Shown here piece by piece: positions 35,307-47,200 of a stretch of DNA of 64,000 bases (position 1 is its first letter; every line of letters begins with the position of its first letter). The stretch is from positions 2,852,001 to 2,916,000 of the forward strand of contig OZ004587.1 in the NCBI GenBank assembly GCA_963924555.1. Reading direction: 5' to 3'. A program made the translations under genes and the position numbers. The notes beneath the pieces are model-generated. The model did no database searches. It saw only the letters and a list, made by a program, of their open reading frames with translations, and had not been told where the DNA came from. The DNA comes from Crambe crambe (Eukaryota > Porifera > Demospongiae > Poecilosclerida > Crambeidae).

Positions 35307-36395
35307 CTAATCTTCGCTATTACTATCTTAACTTTCCAACATTATTCTCAGCTATGTGTGGTGCAGTGAATGGTTTGTGGTTATGTTGTTGAATAACCTT
35401 ATATGTTTCATTTTGAGTATACTATAGCACAGGGCGGTTAGCAATTACCAGCAATGCATTATCTGCAGACTACCATGCAGCTTTTACTATTTTAGCTATC
35501 ATGATGTGTAGTTCTAGGTGAAGAACTGCCCCAAACTGGAATTCTATTTGAAAATGAAATAGCAGCGACAGTGACACATGTATACATGCAGTCCTTTCAG
35601 TTAATGTGCAAGGATGTAATTATGTCCTTCTGCACTTCCTTCTGCACTGAGACTGCATGTCTCAACACCCACTGATGGTGATGAATAGCTGTGGTATAGA
35701 GTTTCTTGATCATGCTCTTATCACCAGTCCACAAACCATTTATCACCACAAACCAAGACAAAGAACATCTGCTAGTTACATTTGGCTTTCTGTTTGAGTC
35801 AGCCTGGTGTAACCGATAATTTCCTTTATACCAAATTGAAAACCAATGGGTCAGGAGGAACTTTTATGATCTCACTTTAGCATACAAACCAAAACTTACA
35901 TAGCTTCCTTTTAAGTAGCCCAACTCTAAAGCCACAATAAGTCCTTTGAAAAGAGGCTATGTAAATTTTGGTTTGGTGTCTGAATTTCATGTTGCAAGAT
36001 CACTGCGATTCACTGTAACTTCTGAACCAACAAATATGCATCACTTATACTCATTACACGACATTCTGGTGTTATTTGACTAAGTTAGCTAGTATAGTTT
36101 TGTGTGGTAACGCATTTTTTGCATAGTTTCCACTGAGAATTAATACAAGGACATTGCACTGAGATTGCATGTCTCAGCACCCACCAGGAAAACCTGATAG
36201 TGATGAATAGCTGTGGTATGATGTTTCTTGATAGGTCACCACAAACCTCTGTTTGAGTCCCCTATCAACAACCACGCCAGCCTGGTGCAACCTTTATGCC
36301 ATATTGAAATTTAATGGGTCACCACAGACCAATAAAACAAATTTGAGGGACTTTTATGATCTCGACTTAGTCTAATTAGCTATTAGGTATTTCAG
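35307..36395. other. 5' flank of astacin copy 2, with an inverted segment
   Basis: 35590-36395 matches the flank of copy 1 in direct orientation. About 35366-35580 (from gtgaatggtttgtggttatg to gccccaaactggaattctat) matches 29340-29690 in reverse. A piece of the flank was therefore inverted after or during duplication. No gene is seen. Confidence 0.65.
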
Positions 36396-36403
36396 TATAA
36401 AAG
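36396..36403 (+). promoter_or_regulatory. TATA box of astacin copy 2
   Basis: TATAAAAG lies 56-63 bp before the ATG at 36459, in the same context as copy 1. Confidence 0.6.
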
Positions 36404-37001
36404 CAACTCACTACAGCCACCAAAAATAAAGCGACTAGACATAAAGCAACTAGCTAAAATGCAACATCTAAGGATTATAGCATTCATCACTCTCTTAGCA
36501 GCAGTAACCAAAGCATCATTGGAGCTTCCTTCTACTGCAAAGCCTAAGGATCAGATAGACAACCTTGAAAAGAAAAATGGAAGTCTTAACACATCCCAAA
36601 TTTTGGAGCCTGTTGAAAGCCATTTAGATGATCCTAATTATTTTGAAGGAGATTTGATTGTTTCACCAGAGACTATTGAAGCCTACTATGGAAAGCCAAA
36701 TCAAACTGCTGTAAGTAACTACAGTGAAATTAATGGCAATCCTATAGTTTCAACTTGGATGATGTGTACCTATAACCTTCATGTCAATAACTTGCCAGAC
36801 TAGTGCATGACTTTCATTCATTTGAAATGTTATGTAGCTATCTGCTCAACTTCTTAACACAGGCACTAAAAACTGTAGTAACTAGCTATGCACAATTTTA
36901 ATTATGGTAACACTCTATCATATATGTAGAATGAACGGGGCAAGAGAGCTGTCACAAGTAATAGGAACCTGCTGTGGCCAAGAGGGATAGTTTACTATAC
37001 G

Positions 37002-39669
37002 CAGTGGCGTATATAGCTTGTTTCCTAGTTGCCTGGAAACCCCCCAAAGGTCAGAGGAGGAGCTGAAACCACATGTCTATAGGTGTTAATATGTAGCTAT
37101 CAAAACACTTAGCTAGTGTGGTACGTAGCTACGTCTATAGCTTGAGTCAAGATGAAGCGGTTGACAGCCTTTTTTCCTGTGGCAGAAAAGAGACCTAGGT
37201 CCAACCAACCCCCATCACAACATGTTGATCTTCTACAACCAGTCCCAGAGACAAGTCAGGTAACTGCACTGGAAGATTCTAATCCTTTGCATGGTCCTTC
37301 ACTGGCTAGAAATGATATTGGTAGTTATACTTCTGCTGACTTAAGGAAACTCTCTAATGATGAGAAACTTTGGCTTCTTCGGAATGCCTTTAGGCCACCA
37401 AGTGAGTATAAATTCCCTACTAAAGAAGAGTATGGCAAGAGGCGCTCATTTCAACATGCTTGGATTAAGCAATTCCCTTGGCTGTGTTATTCTGTGTCAT
37501 GTAATGGTGGATATTGTATTAATTGTGTTCTTTTTGCAAAACGCTACTTGAATCTTGGCCAGCTTGTGACATCTGGTATGACTAATTTTACTCGTGCCAA
37601 AGTTACTCTAATTGAGCATAGCAATCAGACTTCTCATAAAATGGCTAGTGAGGATGCTATTGATTTTATCAGCCATGCTGAGCAGGGTAGACCCTCTGTG
37701 AGCCAGCTTTTACAAGATGGAGCTTCAAGTGCTATTTTACAAAACCGTCTTAAACTAAAGTCTATTCTAAAGACAATAGTGTTTTGTGGTAAACAAATGA
37801 TATCTCTAAGAGGACATCGTGAGCAAGCTAATCAAGGCTCAAACCAAGGTAACTTCCGTGCTCTTTTAGACTTCCGCATTGATGCAGGTGATGTAGTACT
37901 AGCTGAGCATTTCAAAAATGCACCACGAAATGCTCAGTATAATTCTCCACTAATTCAAAATGACCTTATTGTTTGTATTGGAGAATGGATAAGAGAGAAA
38001 ATCCTCCATGAAGTCCGTGAAGCCAAATTTTTTTCTGTCATTGCAGATGAAGCAGCTGATTGTTCTAACAAGGAACAACTTCCATTAGTACTTCGGTTTG
38101 TTGATAGCAGTGGAGTAATACGTGAAGAATTTATCGAATTTATCTTTTGTGATACTGGTACAACAGGAAGTGCACTTTCAAATAAAATATTGGAAGCTTT
38201 AAAAGGATATAGCCTTGACTTAAATTATCTTCGTGGTCAGGCATATGACGGAGCAGGTAATATGGCTGGAAAATATCAAGGTGCTGCTGCATGCATTCAG
38301 TCATCTTACCCCAAAGCTGTGTATGTGCACTGTGCTGCTCATACTCTTAACCTTTGTGTAGTAGCTGCCTGTAAAATCCAATTTGTGCAAAACATGATGA
38401 GCACAATGGTGAAAATTTGCCTTTTCTTCTCTAATTCACCTAAGCGTGAATTAGAATTGGAGACAAATATTCGAGCTATGAATTCTAGTAAGGCAACAAA
38501 GCTAGTTAGTTTGTGTAAAACTCGTTGGGTGGCACGTATTGATGCACTTGAAGTATTTTTTGATCTCTATCCAACTGTAGTTCATACATTGGAGGTAATT
38601 AGCTCAGGTAGTGCAGGTGGTTGGAATAGTGATTCATGTAGCTCGGCTAATAGTCTTCTTACCTGCATTACACAGTTTCAATTTGTCATTTCTTTCATAG
38701 TGACAAGCAAATGCCTGGGATACATCAAGGGGCTCACAATATCACTTCAGAAGAAGGCCAAAGATATCTGTCATGCATACAAGGAAGTCAGTACCGTAGA
38801 AAGAGCACTTAATGAAGTACGTAAAAATATTGATACACAACATAAGAAATGGTTTGATGATGCAGTTGCTCTTGGGAGTAAAATTAATGCTTCTGAGCCT
38901 CAGTTACCTAGATGCTGCAGTCGTCAGACAGCAAGGAGCAACACTCCAGGTGACAAACCAGAGATATATTATAAGCGTTCCATTTCCATCCCTTTCATTG
39001 ATGAATTGCTTGGACATTTAAAGTCTCATTTTTCTGATATTCAGCAAAAAGCAACAAAAGGTATGACTATGGTACCATCAGTTCTGATGGATAAAACTTC
39101 ACCTCATTCTAGTATAGATGAGCTAAGAGATTACTATAGTGAAGATTTACCATCCCCTTCCTCACTAGAATCAGAGCTTCATTTATGGAAATGTAAGTGG
39201 ACTTCATTTATACAGCCTTTACCAGATACTCCTGCTAAAGCTTTGTCATTTGCCAATGAAAGTATGTTCCCTAACATACACCGACTTTTGCATATAATTT
39301 GCACTATCCCAGTAACCAGCTGTGAGTGTGAACGGAGTGTTAGTGTCCTTCGTCGGCTAAAGACATATCTTCGGTCTACCATGTGTCAAGACAGACTAAG
39401 TGGACTTGCTTTAATGCACATCCAGTACAGTATGCACTTAGATTTAGATGAAATTATTAACATTTTTGCTAGAAAGCATCCTCGCAGGATGTTACTGGCA
39501 GACATCTTAAATGACTAACATATTCTTCTATTATTAATACATAGTTAATAACGTCACCCTCTACTTATTAAATGGGTGTGGTTAAGTCAAAAGTGGGTGT
39601 GGCCAAGCAAAAAATTTCCGGTGCGCAAGTAGCAGAAACCCCTCCATTCCATTTCTAGTTACGCCCTTG
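37002..39669 (+). mobile_element. Autonomous hAT-type transposon, 5-bp target duplication
   Basis: A 2,668-bp element with short ends CAGTGGCGTA and (reverse) CAAGGGCGTA, flanked by a perfect atacg duplication (36997-37001 and 39670-39674). Astacin copy 1 gives the empty site (actatacgtatgac near 31366-31379). Most hAT elements make 8-bp duplications; a 5-bp one fits a subgroup catalogued as hAT5 (from memory). The subterminal GTGGGTGTGGCCAAG resembles that of the MITE at 24085. Confidence 0.92.
37152..39518 (+). CDS. hAT transposase with TTF-type zinc finger and DUF4371-like core
   Basis: 788 residues in one open exon. The N-terminus (KRLTAFFPVAEKRPR) is basic. A TTF-type zinc-finger region lies at about 95-140 (FPWLCYS, then NGGYCINCVLFAK). 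The RNase H-like core follows, with VIADEAADC (first Asp, about residue 299) and GQAYDGAGNM (second Asp, about 364), then VHCAAHTLNLCV. The C-terminal dimerisation region has CECERSVSVLRRLKTYLRST (about 723-742) carrying the catalytic Glu. Length and motif order match ZMYM/TTF-type hAT proteins of animals. No frameshift or stop is seen, so it could be active. Confidence 0.92.
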   Translation: MKRLTAFFPVAEKRPRSNQPPSQHVDLLQPVPETSQVTALEDSNPLHGPSLARNDIGSYTSADLRKLSNDEKLWLLRNAFRPPSEYKFPTKEEYGKRRSFQHAWIKQFPWLCYSVSCNGGYCINCVLFAKRYLNLGQLVTSGMTNFTRAKVTLIEHSNQTSHKMASEDAIDFISHAEQGRPSVSQLLQDGASSAILQNRLKLKSILKTIVFCGKQMISLRGHREQANQGSNQGNFRALLDFRIDAGDVVLAEHFKNAPRNAQYNSPLIQNDLIVCIGEWIREKILHEVREAKFFSVIADEAADCSNKEQLPLVLRFVDSSGVIREEFIEFIFCDTGTTGSALSNKILEALKGYSLDLNYLRGQAYDGAGNMAGKYQGAAACIQSSYPKAVYVHCAAHTLNLCVVAACKIQFVQNMMSTMVKICLFFSNSPKRELELETNIRAMNSSKATKLVSLCKTRWVARIDALEVFFDLYPTVVHTLEVISSGSAGGWNSDSCSSANSLLTCITQFQFVISFIVTSKCLGYIKGLTISLQKKAKDICHAYKEVSTVERALNEVRKNIDTQHKKWFDDAVALGSKINASEPQLPRCCSRQTARSNTPGDKPEIYYKRSISIPFIDELLGHLKSHFSDIQQKATKGMTMVPSVLMDKTSPHSSIDELRDYYSEDLPSPSSLESELHLWKCKWTSFIQPLPDTPAKALSFANESMFPNIHRLLHIICTIPVTSCECERSVSVLRRLKTYLRSTMCQDRLSGLALMHIQYSMHLDLDEIINIFARKHPRRMLLADILND

Positions 39670-40601
39670 ATACGTATGATTCCACCATTGACACTGCCAC
39701 ACAGAGCATCATCCTGGGAGCCATTCGTGAGATAGAACGTGAAACGTGCTTGCAGTTTCAACATAGGTGTACAAGTAGTAACCTTATCGTATTCACTGGT
39801 TCGGGTACTGGTTGTACATCATATATAGGAAGAAGAGGAGGAAGGCAGCTGATAACATTACCAGGTACATGTGGAACTCACAGAATAGTCCTCCATGAGA
39901 TATGCCATGCACTTGGAATGTGGCATGAACAGAGTCGACCTGATAGGGATCTTTATGTGCAAGTCTTGAATGAAAATATTGAAATGAATAAACGGGATCA
40001 GTTTAACAAAAGACTTCCATCTGAGATTGATCACTATCGACAAGGATATGATTATGCTTCTGTCATGCATTACAGATTAAACGCATTTTCTACGAATGGC
40101 AGAGATACTTTGAGAAGGCATACTACTAACTTAGCTAATTCAGCTTATACAAGACAGGGTCGACCAAATATAGGCAGGGAAAACCGCTTAAGCGCCAGTG
40201 ACATCATTCAACTGAATCGAATGTACGGTTGTAACTCGAGAGGAAGACTGCGTTTCTATGCTCGCCATGGTATCAATCTACAAGATAGAGATGGATGGTT
40301 TGCTGGTAGAAGTGATCCTTATGTCCGAGTGATTGCTTACAGCCACTTTGGTTATTCAAAACGTCTACAAACACGGCATGATCAAGGCGATCAGAGTCCA
40401 GAATGGAACCAATGGCTGGACTTTGGCATAGACAGCTGGACAAGGTTCACTGTCCAGGTTTTTGATCGTGATGTCGGGAGTGATGACTCACTCTCAAGCA
40501 CAACCACCTATTACCTTAATAATACACGCATCTCACGGAGAAATGTACGCAAGAACTGTAATCGTGGCCACATCTATTTCGACTATTTCTTTCAACCTTG
40601 A

Positions 40602-41261
40602 TGGCAGTTTTTCTCCCTAATATTATAGCTAAGTTGGTATTATAATAAGCTATTGTTTTGATTATTATTGACTCTGTAAAATTTCATTGCTTTCGTTGTC
40701 ATGTGCAACAACAAAAATTCAGCATGCGAGCAGAGGATGACTCCAATATGTACATATACGTACATTTCTTAATTATTAGTAACACCTGTTCATGGACAAA
40801 CTTTTTCAAGTATAATTATGAGGATAGGGATGTCATGAAGGATCACACCAGCTAGCATCCAGTTGCCTATAAGAAAATGAATTATTTGCATGTGATTTTC
40901 AGTGATGTAGCTACAATCATCATTATATAGCTGATTTTCTGAGCGGACTCCTCATTGCAAATAGTTCTATAAACAAAATTAACACCATCTGACTTCTTGT
41001 CTCCTATAGCATCTGGACTTGTAACCACAAATTAATGCAAATCCAACCAGAACTAATAGTAAATGTGGTTATAATGTCTACTTAAAGAGTCATTTTAATC
41101 CATGTACAGGGTATTGGTCACTTAGACCATTAGTCATCAAGGCACAATTTCATGTAGCTAAGCTCTAACTATTTCTTAAGACGAAGTCTATAATTAATAT
41201 TTAGGCACACATAATAATTATTAGCTAGATAATTGTCACTCTTTGATTCTGGTCCCACAAA
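40602..41261. other. 3' flank of astacin copy 2, duplicated with 32295-32665
   Basis: The block gatcacaccagctagcatcc and the following 150 bp match the flank of copy 1 (32490-32660), which places the right end of the duplicated unit near 41000. Beyond that, nothing is recognised before the stop of the Calx-beta gene. Confidence 0.6.
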
Positions 41262-44200
41262 TCATCCACAAATCAGTTTAGGTTCACTCCAAGTTCCATT
41301 AATAACACGAACCTGTATATACAATTCAAGTTAAACACATGCATGGCTGACTTCTGTACAAATCTTTGTGATTATTTAGATCTTGCTACCTGGAAAATTA
41401 GAACTGACCCAATTCAGTTTTTCATACATCTAGCTAAGCTTTATAGCTGTCACTTTTCCTTCAATGTCTATTAATATTGTATGGATCTACATTAAGAAAA
41501 TACCTGAACTTTGATATTCTGTTTTGATCCAATTGCAAGAACTTGGCCTCCTATCCAATAGAGGAAATCACTTGCATTTCTTCTGTCTGAGAACTTCTCT
41601 CCGGTGATTATATTGACAAAGAGAATGTCATAGCCACTTATTGGTCCACAGGCTCTATTTGGTACTTGCCAGCCCACAGCGACACACAGAGACATCACAA
41701 CAGGAGCACCATGTCCTGGAGAAGTATACATTACAATAATTTTATTCAGGACTAGAACAACAACAACAAAAGTAGGTCATCTGGAGCTTTTTCTGAGCTT
41801 TAGAATTGTTTCCAGTATAGTGGCTTACACTCGGCAACATTGCATACTTATGCAGAATTCCAAGCCAATGGATATCTCTCAAAATGCTGAGTGCCTTCAA
41901 CCTTCTGTGTTTAATGAAATCATGCAGCATTATTTTAATAGATGATCAGAGAGTACTCTTAATTGTGAAGCAGACATGAAGTTTTATATTATACAATTTA
42001 AATGTATAGCTACGTACGGCGCTAATGGCCAGTGAATGATACTTTGTTCCCTTTTTTCACATCTATTTTTAATAACAGTCCAAGTTTGTGGCAATGGAAA
42101 ATTATATTAACTTACTACAAGTGTCATAAATCGATACTCTTGCATGATCTCTGGGGAATTTAATTCGATTTCTTTCCTGCTGGGTGAGAAGGACTTGACC
42201 CCCATTAAATGTAATAACCACATCGGTAATGTTGATGATAATGGTCTCCACTTGTTCAGGGATAGTATCAGAGACTAAAGTAAGGCCGAATGTCTGGAAT
42301 CGCATGTTTCCCGTGAAGGTTAGAATTGTTGGAGGTAGCATAATATAATCATGTATAACTGAAAAACAACCGAAAAAAAGCATGTTTATATTAATGGAAC
42401 CAACAGCACTATTAAAGTTAACCATGCCTGCATATATAATCCAGAGCTATCATTAATTTCTCCATCCAAGAATATGGATATTCATTATAGCTAATGTAAT
42501 AGCTAACTATGATAAAACCAGTAATAGCTAACCATTTTTACCTCTTGCAGTTGTTAGTGTATTGCTATCATCAATGCGAACAGATAAAAATGCAGTAAAC
42601 CTTCCAAGATGTCCATTCAGAGATACGTTGAGATCAACGCTTCCTGCACTTTCACTAACTTGATAAATGGATGGATGAAAGTTGAACGACAACACTATAT
42701 ACAGTAAAGATTGATAACAAGATATCACTCTACAACAGAGTATTCTTCTGTTAAAAAGATTACTATAATTAACACCTATTTTTACTCTGTAGCTAGTGGG
42801 AGCTTTTTTGTACATAGTATTTTATCTCATGCTGTTGTAACTATTATTTTACTGTCGTCATCCAATATAGTGACTGTTGTTGTAGTAGATGCAAGTGACA
42901 CAAGTGGTGAAGGTGGCTGTCCAAATAACCTCAGTTTTGCCTCAAATACCTCAGTAAGTTCGAATATATCATCTTTTATAAGTGAAACACAAGCCAAATA
43001 GCTGCGGTGCGTAGCATTGAAAGTATATATTGGAGAACCAGTATAATTTTGATAATCTCTGTCAGCTAATGGAGAGGAAAAAATAAGTATGAGAACATCA
43101 ACTTCATAGCCAAAGGTCCAACACATTATTTTCAGGTACAAAAAATTTATATTAAAGGGTAACTGACATGAAAAAATTATTTCTCAGTTTATTACATTTT
43201 TGGGTTGTTTTGTATGCCTACATTACTGGGAAGAAATATGACAAGCATTGGTTGAAGTTTCACTGAGAAAATAGCAGTAGAAGTTGGCCATTTCATTTAC
43301 ATCCTGTTTGGGGCGGGGCTTACTTGTGATGTCATAGAGGGAACTCATTGTACAATCTCTATTGAAAATAATACAAATGCTGGAGTCTGTATTTCACACA
43401 TGGTTCAGTGTATTCCCTCCAAGCTTTGCACAAGTTAATCTTAGAGTATGCTAAAAGTTATACCAAAATTTGAAGTTCATGACTATTACCAAATCCAAAG
43501 AATAACTTCAAAATGTAGAAACAAGCTCTCAGAGCTGATGACCAGCTTATCATGCTGTAGGTAGGGGGCTAGAATTCTCAGATAGACTTACTGGAGCATG
43601 TGTGAGCTATACAGCACAAGGCATTATACCTACTGGTTGTCAAACTAAGCATACAAGCTGACTAGCCAGCTAGCCTAGCCATTAGGCATCATCTTTGTGC
43701 TGTATGGCTCACACATATCTAAGACAGCTCACACATACTCCAGTAAGTCTATCTAAGACTTTTAGGCCCCTACCTACAGCATACTTAGATTGGCCTCAGC
43801 TCAGAAAGCCTATTTTTACATCTTGTATGTAGTGAAGGATAGCTCACCTTTGATCAGAGGCATGGACTTTAAATTTTGTTACAGCCTTTAACATACCCTA
43901 GCATTTGTTAGTGCAAACTTTGGAATGGAAGTATCAAACCTTATGTGAAACACAGACTCCAACATTTGTATTATTTTCAATAGAGATTGTACAATGAGTT
44001 CCCTCTATGACATCACAAGTAAGCCCCGCCCCAAACAGGATATAAATGAAATGGCCAACTTCTACTGCTATTTTCTCAGTGAGACTTCCACCAATGCTTC
44101 TCATATTTCTTCCCAGTAATGTAGGCATACAAAATAACCCAAAAATGTAATAAACTGAGAAATAATTTTTTCATGTCAGTTACCCTTTAATTTAGCAGCT

Positions 44201-47200
44201 AGAAAGAAAGTTTTAATTACAATACACTATCCATGCCTTTAACCATTCAAGGTACTCAAGTAAGAACAATATCAGTTTAAACTTTGAACTAGCTAAAATA
44301 ATTAATTAATAGTAACCTTAAGGTAGAGTATGTATGGCTACTTGGCAATAGCTACTAATTCATATGATCTACTTACAAAGAGCTGATTTACTGAAGAAAG
44401 AAAGGTGCACAGCTACATTTCTCACTAGAATTCCTGATATCACTCCAACCTCCACACAAGCTGCTCCATCATCTTCACTGATATTGTATGGCTGATTGAT
44501 AAAACCAATCACAACCTCTGCATTGTTAAAACTCAAGTAATGATTGTTACAATAATTTATAGCTAGCTAATTATAGAAAACTTATGTATTCATGCTACCT
44601 CTAAACCTATAGCCATCAACTAACTAAAACTATGTAAAGATTAACATGTGTTGCTATAGCTGCAGATTCCAGGTAGTTATGTAGCTATACCGTCATCATC
44701 TATGATGTTAACTGTAGCACGTAGAGGGATAAACAGGACATTTGATAAAGAACCAAGAGTAGAATTTATATATCCAAAGAAAACCTCGGGGCCTTCCAGT
44801 TTTTCATCATCATTGAGGGTGATAGGAATGTCAACAGATCCAGTGCCTGTTAGAGTAGTGACTCTGCCATTATTCCCATCATAATCGACACCACCTGCAC
44901 AAAGCATAGGATGTCCAACTATTATGGTTGCTATGTAGTTATTATTATTATGTCATTGGACACACCCCTTCATTTATATGCCCACCACCACATTATTGTT
45001 GATTGCTTTTGCCAGCTCTGCCTCACCTTTATTGTTATTTTATGCACATAGGAATCTGAGAGATAGCTAATGATTAAGGAACTAGCTAGGACTAGAGCTG
45101 GATGAATGGGAGGAGTTTGATGATTCAAGACATTTATAGGAAGCTTAGCTATAAACTAAGGAACACGCTACTGTTATGCAAGTGTCCAGTGGACCAGGTC
45201 CCAAAGTCCAGTGACAGGTCCAAAGGCAGTGGTGGAGTGACTGGTGAGGTTAGTCAGGCTGATCACTTTTTTCACTCTGAATGCTTAATCTTGCTAAGGA
45301 GAATGCATCAGCTTTAATCTACTAAAAAGCTCTAAAAGCCAAAACTGGCATGCCCTCAGACCCACCTGGCCCGCTATGTATGTAGTCACATACCTAACCA
45401 CTTCATTTTTTGTCACTCCGCCCCTGAAAGGTACAGTGACATACTAGCTATAGCCATCATAATGTTCTTACTAGTAGCTGAGCCTTCAGAAGTGTAAAAG
45501 TTGACAGCCACACTGTATCCAAGTTCACCTTGCAAGACTCGGTATGTGAAATTAACTTTACCAACTCCTTCACTCACATTGTATACAACAGGATCAAAAC
45601 CAATTGTAGCTCCTGGGTTGGATGAGAAAAAAAATCTATAGCTAACTAGCTTTTGTTAGCTTTTCAAGTAAGATTTGCTAACTACCAGTACTGCAGCATT
45701 ACCTATGTATAGCTATACTCAACTGTAGGGGCTTCCTGAAGTCTAATATGGCAGTGAAAGCCATGCCTATACTGCAACAAGTAACTTACTGTCATCATCG
45801 CTTATTCTAACTGAGCCACTGATAACTCCAATACGAGATCTTTCATGATTTGAGAGAATCTGTACTTTATCCCTTCTTACAAGGGTGCTGGGTATACTGA
45901 CAGAAAGGAGGAAATCTTCTCTAAGTTCAGCAATATTGTCTACCAGAATGGGGACATCAAATGACTGAAACTTAGCATTTCTGCTAAAATTCAGTGTAGT
46001 TGACACTGCAGTGAAATCCAATTCAGCTGGATAAAGAAGAAAAAACAATACCACAAAACACATACTGATTTCTGGTGCTGTTGACATATTAATAGTGCAT
46101 TCAATCTGGTAGTGTGGCTTAGTGGCTAGGAGTATGGCTTAGGATGCTCAAGCATCTCTGACAACTGAAATAACTCTACAGTTACAGGCCCTACCCTTAG
46201 CCCTTCAGTACCCCATCTTTTTAAATCTTTGCTGTTCAAAAAATCACCTGTGGCAGTGGCTGCTAGATTGCTATCATCAGTGCCAGCAGTCACAGAGAAG
46301 CTGAGCTCTTGATCAAATTCACCGGTAAGAGCAACACTAACAGTTTGAAGGCCACCATCTTCTCTGACCAAATATTCCGTTGGGTAAAATTCAAATCCAA
46401 TGGCTATGATAAAATTAGTGATGAGTTTAAAATCCACAGAGCCAGCCAAATAAAAGATCATTATAGGTAGTAACTTACCATCATCGTCTAATATTGTAAT
46501 GATTGCAGTGGCAGGATTAATGATCACACGCTCAGGTGGTGGACCAGAAAAACTTAAACTGGATAAGAATGTTTCAGAGAGTTCAAATATGCTATCATTA
46601 ATGAGTGGGACTCTGAGAGTGAAGGTACTATTTGCAGCATCAAAGGTAAATGTCTGACGTCCTGAATAACTGAAGTCACTGCCAACTGCAAGTCGAAAAT
46701 TAAGGAATTACCATAGTAAAATTTTGTGGGGGTTTTGAAAATATTAAACAAGGGAATTTCATGCTTTAAAACCATGAAATAGCTATCTAAAAGGTATGTA
46801 TTCTTGTGTTAACAGCAACTAAGAGATGCATACGAATAGCTGATCCATTATTGAGAAGAGAAAATTCTACAGACACTTCTCTCTGAAGACTTCCAGATAC
46901 TACTCCAATCTCAATATAGGCATTTCCATCATTCTCATTAGCATAATATGGCAGATTGAGAAATCCAATGACAATATCTACAAGGACAAATTAAAGTTTG
47001 ATGCTGCATACTCTCTATTATCAAGGACACTGCCTCATTGTACTACTACTATAAATTCACCATCTGTGTCAAAAATTGTAACTTCTGTAGTGTTAGGCTG
47101 GATCAATAAACTGGAATTTGATGTATCTTTCCCTAAAACAAGAATAAATTCTTCATTCAACTCGTAGCTGTTGTCTCTAGATATGGTCACACGAAAACAA

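Larger units (their letters stand above)
36459..40601 (+). pseudogene. Astacin plus C2 gene copy 2, interrupted by a hAT element
   Basis: Exon 1 (36459-36710, 84 codons, four more than copy 1) ends at the same GTAAGT donor. Exon 2 starts at 36930 and reads through the GKR activation site to IVYYT. The hAT element then begins at 37002 and brings an in-frame stop within five codons. Coding resumes at 39675 (YDSTID) and stays open to the TGA at 40599-40601, with HEICHALGMWHEQSRPDRD, SVMHY and the C2 domain intact. As it stands only signal peptide, propeptide and the first residues of the protease can be made, unless the element is spliced out or excised. The otherwise intact frame points to a recent insertion. 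Confidence 0.88.

Noticed and set aside
42711-43001. Plus-strand frame of 96 residues over the Calx-beta gene
   Set aside because: It is the antisense shadow of a Calx-beta exon (43065-42853) that has splice sites and domain motifs on the minus strand.
43934-44128. Minus-strand 64-residue frame
   Set aside because: It lies wholly within an inverted arm of the piggyBac-type MITE; no coding evidence.
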